From assembly GCF_039536325.1 (NCBI RefSeq), contig NZ_BAAAYO010000002.1, forward strand, positions 310,001-374,000: DNA of 64,000 bases, written 5' to 3'. Positions 44,640 through 53,266 of this stretch are shown in pieces. The notes under the pieces were generated by a model, which saw only the letters and a program-made list of their open reading frames with translations, had not been told where the DNA came from and searched no databases. The translations under genes and the position numbers were made by a program. Source of the DNA: Paenibacillus_AB hodogayensis. Its GTDB lineage: Bacteria > Bacillota > Bacilli > Paenibacillales > NBRC-103111. Within the stretch, counting starts at the first letter, position 1. Every line of letters begins with the position of its first letter.

Positions 44640-45218
44640 AGAGAAGCAAGTTAGTGCTCGAAACAACCTTATCGCCACAAAAAGAAGCTTCTTTTCGCGG
44701 AAATAGCGCTCCTTCGAACACTACGCCCTCCCGTAACCTATCGTACCGAGGCCAGTTTTCACGAGAGAAGCAAATTAGTGCTCGAAACAACCTTATCGCC
44801 GCAAAAAGAAGCTTCTTTCGCGGAAATAGCGCTCCTTCGAACACTACGCCCTCCCGTAACCTATCGTACCGAGGCCAGTTTTCACGAGAGAAGCAAGTTA
44901 GTGCTCGAAACAACCTTATCGCCGCAAAAAGAAGCTTCATTCGCTGAAATAGCGTTCCTTCGAACACTACGCCCTCCCATAACTTACCGTACCGCGGCCA
45001 GTTTTCACGAGAGAAGCAAGTTAGTGCTCGAAACAACCTTATCACCGCAAGAAGAAGCTTCTTTCGCGGAAATAGCGCTCCTTCGAACACTACGCCCTCC
45101 TGTAACTTACCATACCGAGGCCAGTTTTCACGAGAGAAGCAAGTTAGTGCTCGAAACAACCTTATCGCCGCAAAAAAAAGCTTCTTTCGCTGAAATAGCG
45201 CTCCTTCGAACACTAAGC
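44640..45218. repeat. array 2: five tandem units of 123-124 bases
   Basis: The motif TTAGTGCTCGAA starts units at 44651, 44775, 44898, 45021 and 45144 (periods 124, 123, 123, 123). Within a unit it faces an inverted TTCGAACACTA about 60 bases on, and the palindrome AAGAAGCTTCTT lies between them. Read on the minus strand a unit contains GTGTTCGAAGGAGCGCTATT, followed by TCCGC, closely matching array 1 hairpin A, so the two arrays belong to one family. Open frames here repeat with the unit and are not genes. Confidence 0.9.
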
Positions 45219-45268
45219 CCACTTGCAACTCCGTTCTCTCACTCCCTCATTCCTCTTACGCGAACCCA

Positions 45269-46456
45269 TTACCCCTGAGGATCCCGTTCGCGTAAAAAAC
45301 GGCCGATACGCCTGACCGCTTCTTCCAGTTTGTCCTCTTCCTGCACAAGGGCGAATCGCACGAATCCGCGTCCCTGTTCGCCGAAAGCGTCCCCCGGAAT
45401 TACGACAACACCCGCAGATACCAGCATTTCCCGGGAAATTTGTCGAGATGTCCATCCTGACGGAATCGGCGCCCAGACGAACATTGTCGCCTGCGGCTTC
45501 GGCACGTCCCAGCCCGCCTCGCGCAGCCCGTCCACGACCAGATTTCGTCTCCGCTCATAGATTGAAGCGACCTCCCAGCCGGAACCGGACACCGCATCGT
45601 CCAACGCAGCGATTCCCGCCTCCTGAACGGCCGAGAACACCCCGTAATCGATATTCGTCTTCAAGGTCCGCAGCGCTCCGACAGCTTCGGCATTACCGAC
45701 CATAAAGGCGATCCGGCAGCCGGCCATGTTGAAGCTTTTCGACAACGAATGAAATTCGACGGCGACCTCCTTCGCCCCCGGCACCTCCAGCACGCTGCAT
45801 GGGCGGAACCCGTCGAATGCCATCTCGGTGTAAGCCGCATCGTGTACGAGCAGCAGCTCGTGCTTGCGCGCATAATCGACAAGCCGCTCGAAAAAGTCGA
45901 AGTCCGCCACCGCCGACAGCGGATTGCTCGGATAGTTCAACAGCATAAATCGGGCTTTGCGGGCCGCTTCCTCCGGAATATCGTCCAGCTTAGGCAAGAA
46001 GCCATTATCCGCGCTCAATGGAAGCAAATAAGGCTTTACACCCGCCAAAACGAGACTTGCCGAATAAATCGGATAGCCCGGGTCCGGCACGATGGCCAAA
46101 TCGCCAGGATCGGCGACCGCCATTGCCAGATGGGCCAAACCGTCCTGCGACCCCATCAAAGTCGTTATTTCCCGTTCCGGGTCGAGCTGCACGCCGAAGC
46201 GGAAATCGTACCAGCGGGCTACGGCAGCACGAAAAGCCGGACTCCCTTCCGAAGTCGGATACCCATAATGAACGGGATTGCGCGCAGCAGCGGACAGCGC
46301 CTCCATAACCCGCTGCGAAGGCGGACGGTCCGGGCTGCCGATCCCCAGGTCGATAATCTCCAATCCTTTGGCCGCCGCTTCCCGCTTCCATTCCGCCACT
46401 TCCGAAAAAATAGCCGACCCCAGAAGCTGAAGCCGGCTCGAACCTATCCCTTTCAT
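45269..46456 (-). CDS. class I/II aminotransferase (DapL-like)
   Basis: 395-aa PLP-dependent aminotransferase. The PLP lysine is in HSLSKSFNMAG, with cofactor-contact motifs in GSQDGLAHLA, NYPSNPLSAV and a late Arg (FVRFAL). VPDPGYPIY resembles LL-diaminopimelate aminotransferase and PatA-type enzymes, so a role in lysine/diaminopimelate or general amino-acid metabolism is possible; the donor is unclear. The start is ATG 46456 with AAGGTGAGGG upstream. A much longer open frame upstream is the antisense/other-frame shadow of the M50 protease gene. Confidence 0.85.
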   Translation of the reverse strand: MKGIGSSRLQLLGSAIFSEVAEWKREAAAKGLEIIDLGIGSPDRPPSQRVMEALSAAARNPVHYGYPTSEGSPAFRAAVARWYDFRFGVQLDPEREITTLMGSQDGLAHLAMAVADPGDLAIVPDPGYPIYSASLVLAGVKPYLLPLSADNGFLPKLDDIPEEAARKARFMLLNYPSNPLSAVADFDFFERLVDYARKHELLLVHDAAYTEMAFDGFRPCSVLEVPGAKEVAVEFHSLSKSFNMAGCRIAFMVGNAEAVGALRTLKTNIDYGVFSAVQEAGIAALDDAVSGSGWEVASIYERRRNLVVDGLREAGWDVPKPQATMFVWAPIPSGWTSRQISREMLVSAGVVVIPGDAFGEQGRGFVRFALVQEEDKLEEAVRRIGRFLRERDPQG

Positions 46457-46548
46457 GCTAACCCTCACCTTGACGAAGCCTAACGATGGATGGAAGCGAT
46501 TTACGGAAGCCACTCCCGTTGCGATCCATTCCTTCGTGCGGCTCGCTG

Positions 46549-47643
46549 TTATTTTCGTAACGAATGGAAAAACCCACCCTGCTCGTTCATCATCAGCTGC
46601 ACCAGATCCAGCAGAACGAACAGCGCAATCGCGAGCGCCCCGTAGCTGATGCCGAATCTCCAGCGAACCTTCTCCGGCACTTCGTAATAGTTCTCGATTT
46701 CGTGCGGCTCGTAGTCGATCTGATAGCGCAGGACGACGACCTTCGGCGTCTGCTGCCAGCGCCGCTCCACCTTGGTGCTGAACACGGAGCGGATCAGGCC
46801 TTGCTCCTGCATTTTGACCGGATGCACGACATCGGCTTCCTCCCAATTGATATCCACCCACTGTTTGCCGTCCATATCGGAATAGGTGCGGTACGGCAGC
46901 GGCTCGCGCTCGCTGAACGGAATGAGCATCCAGTTCTCGCCGGGAATTTGATCGAAGGGCACTTCGATTTTGCCCCAGCACGAATATTCGGCTGCTTTGC
47001 CGCGGTGAACGATATATTTGGAGAACAAGTCCCATACGAACAAAGCCCACAGCACGAAGAACAAAAACGACTTCAAAAAGATGACCGCAAACAAGCCCCC
47101 CGCCGCACCGGCGACCCATAGCCAGCGCGTAACGGATGAAGCGATCCTTCCTCCGTCCAGCGGGTGAATCGGCAGCAGATTGATCAGGTTCAGCGTAAAG
47201 CCGATATAAGCGATCGCGTAGAACAGCGAATGGCCGGTGAACAACCCGATTAGAAACGATACGAACGCCCCGATCGTGCCGACCAGCGGCCCGCCCATCG
47301 CGATATACGCTTCCGTCGCCGCATCGCGCGGATTGCGCTTCATCATAATCAGAGCGCCAAGGAACGGGATGAAGAACGGAGCCGTGACTGGAATGCCCTT
47401 TTGCCTGGCAGCGGCGACATGGCCAAGCTCGTGCACGAGCACCATTACCGTCACGCCAAGCGCAAACTCCCATTGATAAAACCACGTGTAAATCGCGGTC
47501 GCGACCGCCATGCTCAGCAGTGCGCCGCTTTTTTTGCCCAGTCGCAAAAACTGCAGCAGCGTCTTGATGCCGGCAATCGAGAACAGACTGACGGTACCCG
47601 GCTCCGAGTTCCCTTCACGGATTGGCTTGACTTGCCGTTTCAT
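46549..47643 (-). CDS. M50 site-2-protease-family membrane metalloprotease
   Basis: 364-aa polytopic membrane protein. The zinc motif HELGH (MVLVHELGHVAAA) lies in helix 2-3 and the third ligand motif is LLPIHPLDGGRI. A 130-residue hydrophilic domain (residues about 215-340) precedes a final membrane helix. Family members cut transmembrane segments or act in spore or envelope processing; the partner is not known. There is no PDZ domain. The gene lies 92 bases upstream of the aminotransferase gene on the same strand. Confidence 0.88.
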   Translation of the reverse strand: MKRQVKPIREGNSEPGTVSLFSIAGIKTLLQFLRLGKKSGALLSMAVATAIYTWFYQWEFALGVTVMVLVHELGHVAAARQKGIPVTAPFFIPFLGALIMMKRNPRDAATEAYIAMGGPLVGTIGAFVSFLIGLFTGHSLFYAIAYIGFTLNLINLLPIHPLDGGRIASSVTRWLWVAGAAGGLFAVIFLKSFLFFVLWALFVWDLFSKYIVHRGKAAEYSCWGKIEVPFDQIPGENWMLIPFSEREPLPYRTYSDMDGKQWVDINWEEADVVHPVKMQEQGLIRSVFSTKVERRWQQTPKVVVLRYQIDYEPHEIENYYEVPEKVRWRFGISYGALAIALFVLLDLVQLMMNEQGGFFHSLRK

Positions 47644-47736
47644 GGCCCCGGCCCCCCTTTTATCTCTATCTCTGCATTATGTATGGACCTGTGCCCTTGA
47701 AGCGCTTGTTCGATCGTACAGACGAGGGTTCGTCGG

Positions 47737-48108
47737 CTACCGCTTCCACACCCGCTCGTACTCGTCTTCCTTGAATCCGACGGTTACTCGCTCGCCGTCG
47801 GTGACGATCGGACGCTTGATCAGCCGGCCGTTGGAGGCGAGCAAATCGATCATGTCCGCTTCGTTCATTTCCGGCAGCTTGTCCTTCAGCTGCATTTCGC
47901 GGTACACCTCACCCGAAGTATTGAAAAACTTCCGGATCGGCAAGCCGCTGCGAGCAATCAACTCGGCCATCCGTTCGCGCGAAGGCGGGGTGTCGAAAAT
48001 ATCGACCGTCTCGTCGGGCTTGACCCCCTTCCTGTCCAGCGACTTCAGGGCGTCCCGGCACGTGCTGCATTTCGGATATAAATAAACGGTAACCCGTTTC
48101 TCGCTCAT
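47737..48108 (-). CDS. ArsC/Spx-family (YusI-like) thioredoxin-fold protein
   Basis: 123-aa protein of the arsenate reductase/Spx family. The redox motif is CSTC (YPKCSTCRDALKSL) and the tail GRLIKRPIVTDGERVTVGF holds the conserved Arg-Pro. The CxxC and the length are compatible with either Spx-like or YusI-like proteins. Lack of the basic Spx C-terminus favours YusI, of unknown function. The start is ATG 48108 with GGAGGAA nine bases upstream. The 39 extra upstream residues read from the leader. Confidence 0.82.
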   Translation of the reverse strand: MSEKRVTVYLYPKCSTCRDALKSLDRKGVKPDETVDIFDTPPSRERMAELIARSGLPIRKFFNTSGEVYREMQLKDKLPEMNEADMIDLLASNGRLIKRPIVTDGERVTVGFKEDEYERVWKR

Positions 48109-48224
48109 GGGGCGGTTCCTCCTAAAAACATGATGTAGGTTGCGGGCAGACGCCAACCGCAGGACCAGGCGCAATGCACTGTCCCGGCTGCCCTCGAAAG
48201 AATCTTTTCTTAATGTTACGAACA

Positions 48225-48560
48225 TTTAACTTCGCTAAAGCGCAACCTCTAAAACTCGGATGTACCTCTTCGAAAAGGCTTCGAATCGGAAGCTTTTCTT
48301 GACGTTACAGAAAGTTAACTTCGCTAAAGCAAGACGCGAAGCGAGGTGCGACTTTCTGTACCAAGAGAAGCAACCATTAAAACTCGGATATACTTCTTCG
48401 AAAGGCTTCGAATCGGAAGCTTTTCTTAACGTTACAGAAAGTTAACTTCGCTAAAGCAAGGCGCGAAGCGAAGTTAACTTTCTGTACCAAGAAAAGCAAA
48501 AATTAAAACTCGGATATACTTCTTCGAAAGGCTTCGAATCAGAGCTTTTCTTATTATACA
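48225..48560. repeat. array 3: 2.6 copies of a 126-128-base hairpin repeat
   Basis: The block AAAACTCGGATRTACYTCTT starts at 48251, 48379 and 48505, after a partial copy. One copy contains a perfect inverted repeat with 18-base arms, ACAGAAAGTTAACTTCGC at 48434-48451 and its complement at 48478-48495. The other copy is a degraded version. Lower-GC than flanking genes. It differs in sequence from arrays 1 and 2. Nothing else is seen in 48109-48680. Confidence 0.85.
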
Positions 48561-48680
48561 TGAATTGATCGAACAAAAAAGTGCCGCAATACACAAATTT
48601 AAGGAGATTTACGGATAAAAAATAAGGGAACTTGAGACAGTAAACAGAGGACGAACACTGCACCGGGGGAGGAAAGCGAC

Positions 48681-48851
48681 ATGACTTTGCGAAAAACGGC
48701 GTTCGTGCTGACCGTCGGCTTGCTCGCCGCCGTCATCGCGTCCGGGTGCGGCCCGCAGTCGACTGTCAAGCAGCAACAGTTGAACCAGCGGGACGACACC
48801 CAGGGCGGAACCGGCAACAAAACGCACAGCGGCAACCTTCATTCCAAATAA
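48681..48851 (+). CDS. small lipoprotein (56 aa)
   Basis: ATG 48681 follows GGGGGAGGAAA with seven-base spacing. The product starts MTLRKTAFVLTVGLLAAVIA and then SGC, a clear lipoprotein signal with lipobox IASGC (C23). The mature part is only 34 residues, Gln/Asn/Gly/His-rich with no recognisable domain. It ends 13 bases inside the converging pseudouridine synthase gene. Small envelope lipoproteins of this kind are common in Paenibacillaceae; function unknown. Confidence 0.7.
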   Translation: MTLRKTAFVLTVGLLAAVIASGCGPQSTVKQQQLNQRDDTQGGTGNKTHSGNLHSK

Positions 48852-49885
48852 GCGCGCTTCAAACGCCCCAGCAGCAGCTCCATGTCCGCCGGCAAAGGTG
48901 CCTCGAACCGGACAGGACGGCGGTCCGCCGGATGGGCAAAAGCCAACTGCGAGGCGTGCAACGCTTGGCGGCCGAGAGACAGCTCTCCGGCCTTTTTGGC
49001 GTTCGGTACTTCATCTGCCGCGGCGAAAGCATCGAGGGGTTCGCCCGGCTCGCCGTCGGAGCGGGACCCGCTTGCGAAGCCGTCTTCCGCTCCCGCGGCA
49101 AAAGCGGCATCCGCGTCCGGACCGTACATAGAGTCGCCTATGAGCGGATGGCCGATATGCTTCATATGCACGCGAATCTGGTGCGTCCGCCCCGTCTCCA
49201 GCCGCAGCCGGACCAGGGAAGCGGACTCGCCGTAGCGCTCGACCGTCTCGAAATGGGTAACCGACCGGTAACCCCCGGGGAGCACGATCCGCACATGCGG
49301 CGATTCCGGATTGCGATCGATCGGCGCATCGACGGTTCCGCGCGATTCCTTAAGCGCGCCGTGTACGATCGCCAAGTACGTTTTATCCACCTCGCCGGCT
49401 TGCATTTGCTCGGAGATATGCTGATGAGCATACGGGTTTTTAGCGATGGCCAGCACCCCCGACGTCTCCCGGTCCAGCCGGTGCACCGGCCGGAAGCGCA
49501 CCTTCTCCCCGCGCTCCAGCCAGTGGTGCACGACCGCGTTCGCGAGCGTATTCATATAATGGCCGTGGGTCGGATGGACGATCATCCCCGCCGCCTTGTT
49601 GACGATCAGCAGATGGTCGTCCTCATACAGAATGTCCAGCGGAAGCGGCTGCGGCAAAATATCCTCGGACTGCTCCTCCTCCATCCGTACCTCCACGATG
49701 TCGCCGGCCTGGACGCGCGTCGACGTGTAGCGCCTTTCGCCGTTTACCGCAATGCCTTCGGGAGTCAGCTTCAGCCGCGACAGCAGCTTGCGGGACAGCT
49801 GCATCCGGTCCCGCAGCACCGTCTTGAGCAGCGTTCCGTCCTCCTCCGGCGGCACGACGTACGTGAGCGGCTCGTAATAGCTCAT
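48839..49885 (-). CDS. RluD-family pseudouridine synthase
   Basis: 348-aa RNA-modifying enzyme. An N-terminal S4-like region (QLSRKLLSRLKLTPEGIAVN) is followed by the catalytic motif HRLDRETSG (Asp nucleophile) and RTHQIRVHMKHIGHPLIGD. An acidic/Ala-rich insertion of about 45 residues (residues about 253-300) interrupts the fold after GDSMYGP. This is unusual for the family. It is the last gene of the cobalamin transcription unit, and its ATG overlaps the adenosyltransferase stop codon by four bases. Confidence 0.88.
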   Translation of the reverse strand: MSYYEPLTYVVPPEEDGTLLKTVLRDRMQLSRKLLSRLKLTPEGIAVNGERRYTSTRVQAGDIVEVRMEEEQSEDILPQPLPLDILYEDDHLLIVNKAAGMIVHPTHGHYMNTLANAVVHHWLERGEKVRFRPVHRLDRETSGVLAIAKNPYAHQHISEQMQAGEVDKTYLAIVHGALKESRGTVDAPIDRNPESPHVRIVLPGGYRSVTHFETVERYGESASLVRLRLETGRTHQIRVHMKHIGHPLIGDSMYGPDADAAFAAGAEDGFASGSRSDGEPGEPLDAFAAADEVPNAKKAGELSLGRQALHASQLAFAHPADRRPVRFEAPLPADMELLLGRLKRAYLE

Positions 49886-50460
49886 TTAGACTTGCGCCGG
49901 AATACGTCGGGGCTCCGGATATATTCCACATCGGACACGCCGTGGCGGTGGTTGGCGGTGCGGGCGACCGTGAAGAACAAATCGGACAGCCGGTTCAGGT
50001 AGCGGCGCACCTCTTCGTTGATCTCCGTCTGCTTCGACAGCGTCACGACGCGCCGCTCCGCCCGGCGGCATACGGTCCGGCAGATGTGCAGGCGGGAAGA
50101 CAGCTCCGAGCCGCCAGGCAGGATGAAGCGGGCGATGTCCGGCGTTTCCGCATCGTATTTATCGATCCACGTCTCCAGCCGGTCTACCAGATCGGCGGTT
50201 ACCTTGTAAGGACGAAGTTCCGGTTTGAGCAAAGCCAGGTCGGAGCCGCAGTCGAACAGCTCCTGCTGGATCGTCTGCAAGTCGTCGCGCAGGTCGGCGA
50301 AACGCTCTTCCGCAGCGTCGATCGCGCTGATCGCCTGGCCGAGGAAGCAGTTCAGCTCGTCGGTCGTGCCGTACGCCTCGACCCGTACGTCATCCTTGTC
50401 CACGCGGCCTCCGATTACGCCCGTTTGCCCTTTGTCGCCCGTTCTCGTATAAATTCTCAT
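49882..50460 (-). CDS. pduO: PduO-type cob(I)alamin adenosyltransferase
   Basis: 192-aa ATP:cob(I)alamin adenosyltransferase that makes the Co-C bond of adenosylcobalamin. TRTGDKGQTGVIGG is the ATP-binding N-terminus. RFILPGGSELSSRLHICRTV and CRRAERR belong to the substrate site, and the C-terminal LNRLSDLFF motif is present. Length is usual for the single-domain form. It overlaps the fused cobD-cobQ gene upstream and the pseudouridine synthase gene downstream by four bases each, so it is within the B12 operon. Confidence 0.93.
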   Translation of the reverse strand: MRIYTRTGDKGQTGVIGGRVDKDDVRVEAYGTTDELNCFLGQAISAIDAAEERFADLRDDLQTIQQELFDCGSDLALLKPELRPYKVTADLVDRLETWIDKYDAETPDIARFILPGGSELSSRLHICRTVCRRAERRVVTLSKQTEINEEVRRYLNRLSDLFFTVARTANHRHGVSDVEYIRSPDVFRRKSK

Positions 50461-53249
50461 GCTTCACGTCCCCTTTCGTTCTTCCTATTCATCATCGCAT
50501 AAATACGATCCATATCCAAATGCCGCCGGACATGATCCGCCAGCCGGTCGAACGCCGCTTCACGCTGACCGAAAAACTTCAGCTCGCCCGCGGACGGCTC
50601 CCAGCCCTTGTCAGCTCGAATCTCGTTGATCCACTGCCGCCGCAGCCCGTCATTATGCAGCACGCCGTGCATGTAAGTCCCCCATACTTTGCCGTCCGGC
50701 GACAGCGCCCCGTCGGCGTGATATGAACCGGCCTCGTCGGGCGCGTCGTGAATGCGGATCGCAAAGGGCTGACGAACCTCGTCCCCGAAGCGCGTCCGTC
50801 CCATGTGAATCTCGTAACCTTCCACGGGGAGCGGCTCTAGGCCGGGCCAGTGCGCCGTTCCGCAGACGCGCTCGGTCCGCTTGTCGGGAGTGAACGTCGT
50901 CTCCGCGTCGAACAACCCGATGCCGGACAGCTCCTCGGTATCCGACTCGATCCGCTGCGGGTCAAGCAGCCGACGCCCGAGCATCTGGTAGCCGGCGCAG
51001 ATGCCCAGCAACCGGCCCCCCGCCTCGACATGACGGCGAATGCGCGTCTCCAAAGCCGTTGCGCGCAAAAACTGCAAATCGTCGATCGTGTTTTTGCTGC
51101 CCGGAATAATAACCGCATCCGGCTGCCCCCACTCCGATACGGTAGACACATAGCGGACGTGAACATCCGGCTCCTCGAACAGCGGATCGAAGTCGGTAAA
51201 GTTGGACAGCCGCGGCAGCCGCAGGACGGCGATATCGATTTGCCCTTCCCGTTTCGGGCCGGACAGGCGCTTCGCGTCGAGCGAGGCGGAGTCCTCGTCC
51301 TCCAGTCCGACGTCCGGCAAGTAAGGAATGACGCCGAGCACCGGCTTCCCGGTGCGACGCTCCAGCCAATCCAGTCCCGGCTGCAGCAGCGTCACATCGC
51401 CGCGGAACTTGTTGATGACAAAACCCTGGACCCGATCCTGCTCCTCGGGCGTCAAAATATCCATCGTACCGACAAGCGAGGCGAACACGCCGCCCCGGTC
51501 GATGTCCGCGACCAGCAGCACGGGCGCATCGGCCCAGCCCGCCAGCCGCATGTTGACGATGTCCCGGTCCTTCAGATTCACTTCGGCCGGACTACCGGCC
51601 CCCTCGATGACGACAGCTTCGTAGCGGGTGCGCAGCCGCTTAAGCGCATCCTTCACGATATGCTCCGCCTCGCCGAGATATTTCTCCCGGTACGTGCGCG
51701 CATCGTAGTCGCGCAGCGGCTTGCCGTGCACGACGACCTGGGATACCATATCTTTCTTCGGCTTGAGCAGAATCGGGTTCATATCCGTCGTCGCCGGAAC
51801 GCGGCAGGCGTCCGCCTGCATGCCCTGCGCCCGGCCGATTTCTTTGCCGTCCGGCGTGACATAGGAATTGAGCGACATGTTCTGCGATTTGAACGGAGCC
51901 ACCTTCCAGCCGTCCTGCAGCAAAATGCGGCACAGAGCGGTCGTCAGGATGCTTTTGCCCGCATCCGAGGAGGTGCCCTGGAACATGAGCGTCGGGGCCA
52001 GCCGCGCGGGTTCGCCGGCAGTATCGGCAACGCTCTTCTCCGCAGCGGCGCCCCTCCCCGTCTCGACCACCGGGACTTCGTCGGCCGCAACAACCGACAG
52101 CCCCTGCCTCGCAGCCGTCACAGCGTCCGCAACGGCAGCAGCGCCGCTCGCTTCCATAGCCTCCGCTTCCTGTCCGCCGCCGAGCGTCGCTTGCAAACAG
52201 CGCAGTAGCGTCTCGTTCTCTTCCCGAAGCCGCACGGCGACGCGGAAGAAGGAACCGTCCAGCCCCGGAAACAGCGAAGCGTCGCGAATGAGCACGCCCT
52301 TCTCGCCCATCCGCTTCTGCAGTTCCTTCACCCCGCATCCTAACCGTTCCGGAATGGAGGCCAAGATGAAGTTGACCTGCCCCGGAAACACGCGCAAGCC
52401 CAGCTTCTCCAACCCTTTCGCCAGCTCGGGCCGCTCCTCGGCCAGCCAGCGCCGCGTCCGGTCGGCGTATTCCCGATCCCCCAGGACGGCTTCGCCAATC
52501 CATTGCGCCATCGAATTGACGCTCCAAGGCACTTGCAGACGGGCCAGCTTGCGGATTTCGTCCGGATGCGCCACGATGAAGCCGAGCCGGATGCCCGGAA
52601 CGGCGTAAAATTTCGTCATCGAGCGGATCACGTACAGCCGCTCGGACTGCGCGGCCAGCCGGATCAAGCTGACCGTCTCTTCATCCGGCGCGAAATCGAC
52701 GAACGCCTCGTCGAGAACAAGCGGGATACGATCCGCGACAATCCGTTTCAGCATTGCCGCGTCGGCCAAACGGCCGGTCGGATTGTTCGGATGGCCGAGC
52801 ACGAGCAGATCGGCCTGTTCTGCCGCATTCCGCAGCGCTTTTTCATGCAGGATAAAACCGTCCTCGGGCGACAGCGGAATATCGACGATTTCCCCGCCCG
52901 TTTTGTGTACAGCCTCCTCGTACTCGGAGAAGGACGGCCGGGCGAGACCAACCTTGCCCGGCGCCAGCGCCCTTACCGACAAGTCGATCAGCTCCGCCGC
53001 GCCGTTGCCGACCAGCACGCTCTCCTCCGGGATGCCGTACTTCTCCGCGATCGCCCGGCGCAACCCCCGTACGGCCGGGTCGGGGTAACGGGCAAGCTCC
53101 CGCCACCGCTCGGCCAGCAGCCTTCCGATCGCCTCCGGCGGCCCGAACGGGTTCATATTCGAGCTGAAATCGAGAAAGCCCCCCGGCGGTTTGCCGAATA
53201 CCGCTTCCGCCGTCGTTAAGTCGCCTCCGTGTCCATATCGTTCCAACAT
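50457..53249 (-). CDS. fusion of L-threonine-O-3-phosphate decarboxylase (CobD) and cobyric acid synthase (CobQ)
   Basis: 930-aa, single-frame fusion. Residues 1-355 are a PLP fold like CobD/HisC (FLDFSSNMNPFGPP, PLP lysine in RSMTKFYAVPGIR, Arg in FFRVAVR), which makes aminopropanol phosphate. An Ala/Val-rich linker (about 356-417) leads to CobQ/CbiP at 418-925. That part has P-loop-like QGTSSDAGKS, amidotransferase Cys in GICAGYQML and His in YMHGVLHN; it amidates adenosylcobyrinic acid a,c-diamide. The start is ATG 53249 with GGGAGGAA upstream. The two enzymes feed the same later step (CbiB), which explains why they might be joined. The longer upstream frame is cobS antisense/other-frame. 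Confidence 0.92.
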   Translation of the reverse strand: MLERYGHGGDLTTAEAVFGKPPGGFLDFSSNMNPFGPPEAIGRLLAERWRELARYPDPAVRGLRRAIAEKYGIPEESVLVGNGAAELIDLSVRALAPGKVGLARPSFSEYEEAVHKTGGEIVDIPLSPEDGFILHEKALRNAAEQADLLVLGHPNNPTGRLADAAMLKRIVADRIPLVLDEAFVDFAPDEETVSLIRLAAQSERLYVIRSMTKFYAVPGIRLGFIVAHPDEIRKLARLQVPWSVNSMAQWIGEAVLGDREYADRTRRWLAEERPELAKGLEKLGLRVFPGQVNFILASIPERLGCGVKELQKRMGEKGVLIRDASLFPGLDGSFFRVAVRLREENETLLRCLQATLGGGQEAEAMEASGAAAVADAVTAARQGLSVVAADEVPVVETGRGAAAEKSVADTAGEPARLAPTLMFQGTSSDAGKSILTTALCRILLQDGWKVAPFKSQNMSLNSYVTPDGKEIGRAQGMQADACRVPATTDMNPILLKPKKDMVSQVVVHGKPLRDYDARTYREKYLGEAEHIVKDALKRLRTRYEAVVIEGAGSPAEVNLKDRDIVNMRLAGWADAPVLLVADIDRGGVFASLVGTMDILTPEEQDRVQGFVINKFRGDVTLLQPGLDWLERRTGKPVLGVIPYLPDVGLEDEDSASLDAKRLSGPKREGQIDIAVLRLPRLSNFTDFDPLFEEPDVHVRYVSTVSEWGQPDAVIIPGSKNTIDDLQFLRATALETRIRRHVEAGGRLLGICAGYQMLGRRLLDPQRIESDTEELSGIGLFDAETTFTPDKRTERVCGTAHWPGLEPLPVEGYEIHMGRTRFGDEVRQPFAIRIHDAPDEAGSYHADGALSPDGKVWGTYMHGVLHNDGLRRQWINEIRADKGWEPSAGELKFFGQREAAFDRLADHVRRHLDMDRIYAMMNRKNERGREA

Positions 53250-53266
53250 TGCGCTTCCTCCCGTCT

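Noticed and set aside
46457..47485. 340-codon N-terminal extension of the DapL-like aminotransferase frame
   Set aside because: It overlaps the M50 protease gene in another frame; the aminotransferase has its own ATG and ribosome site at 46456.
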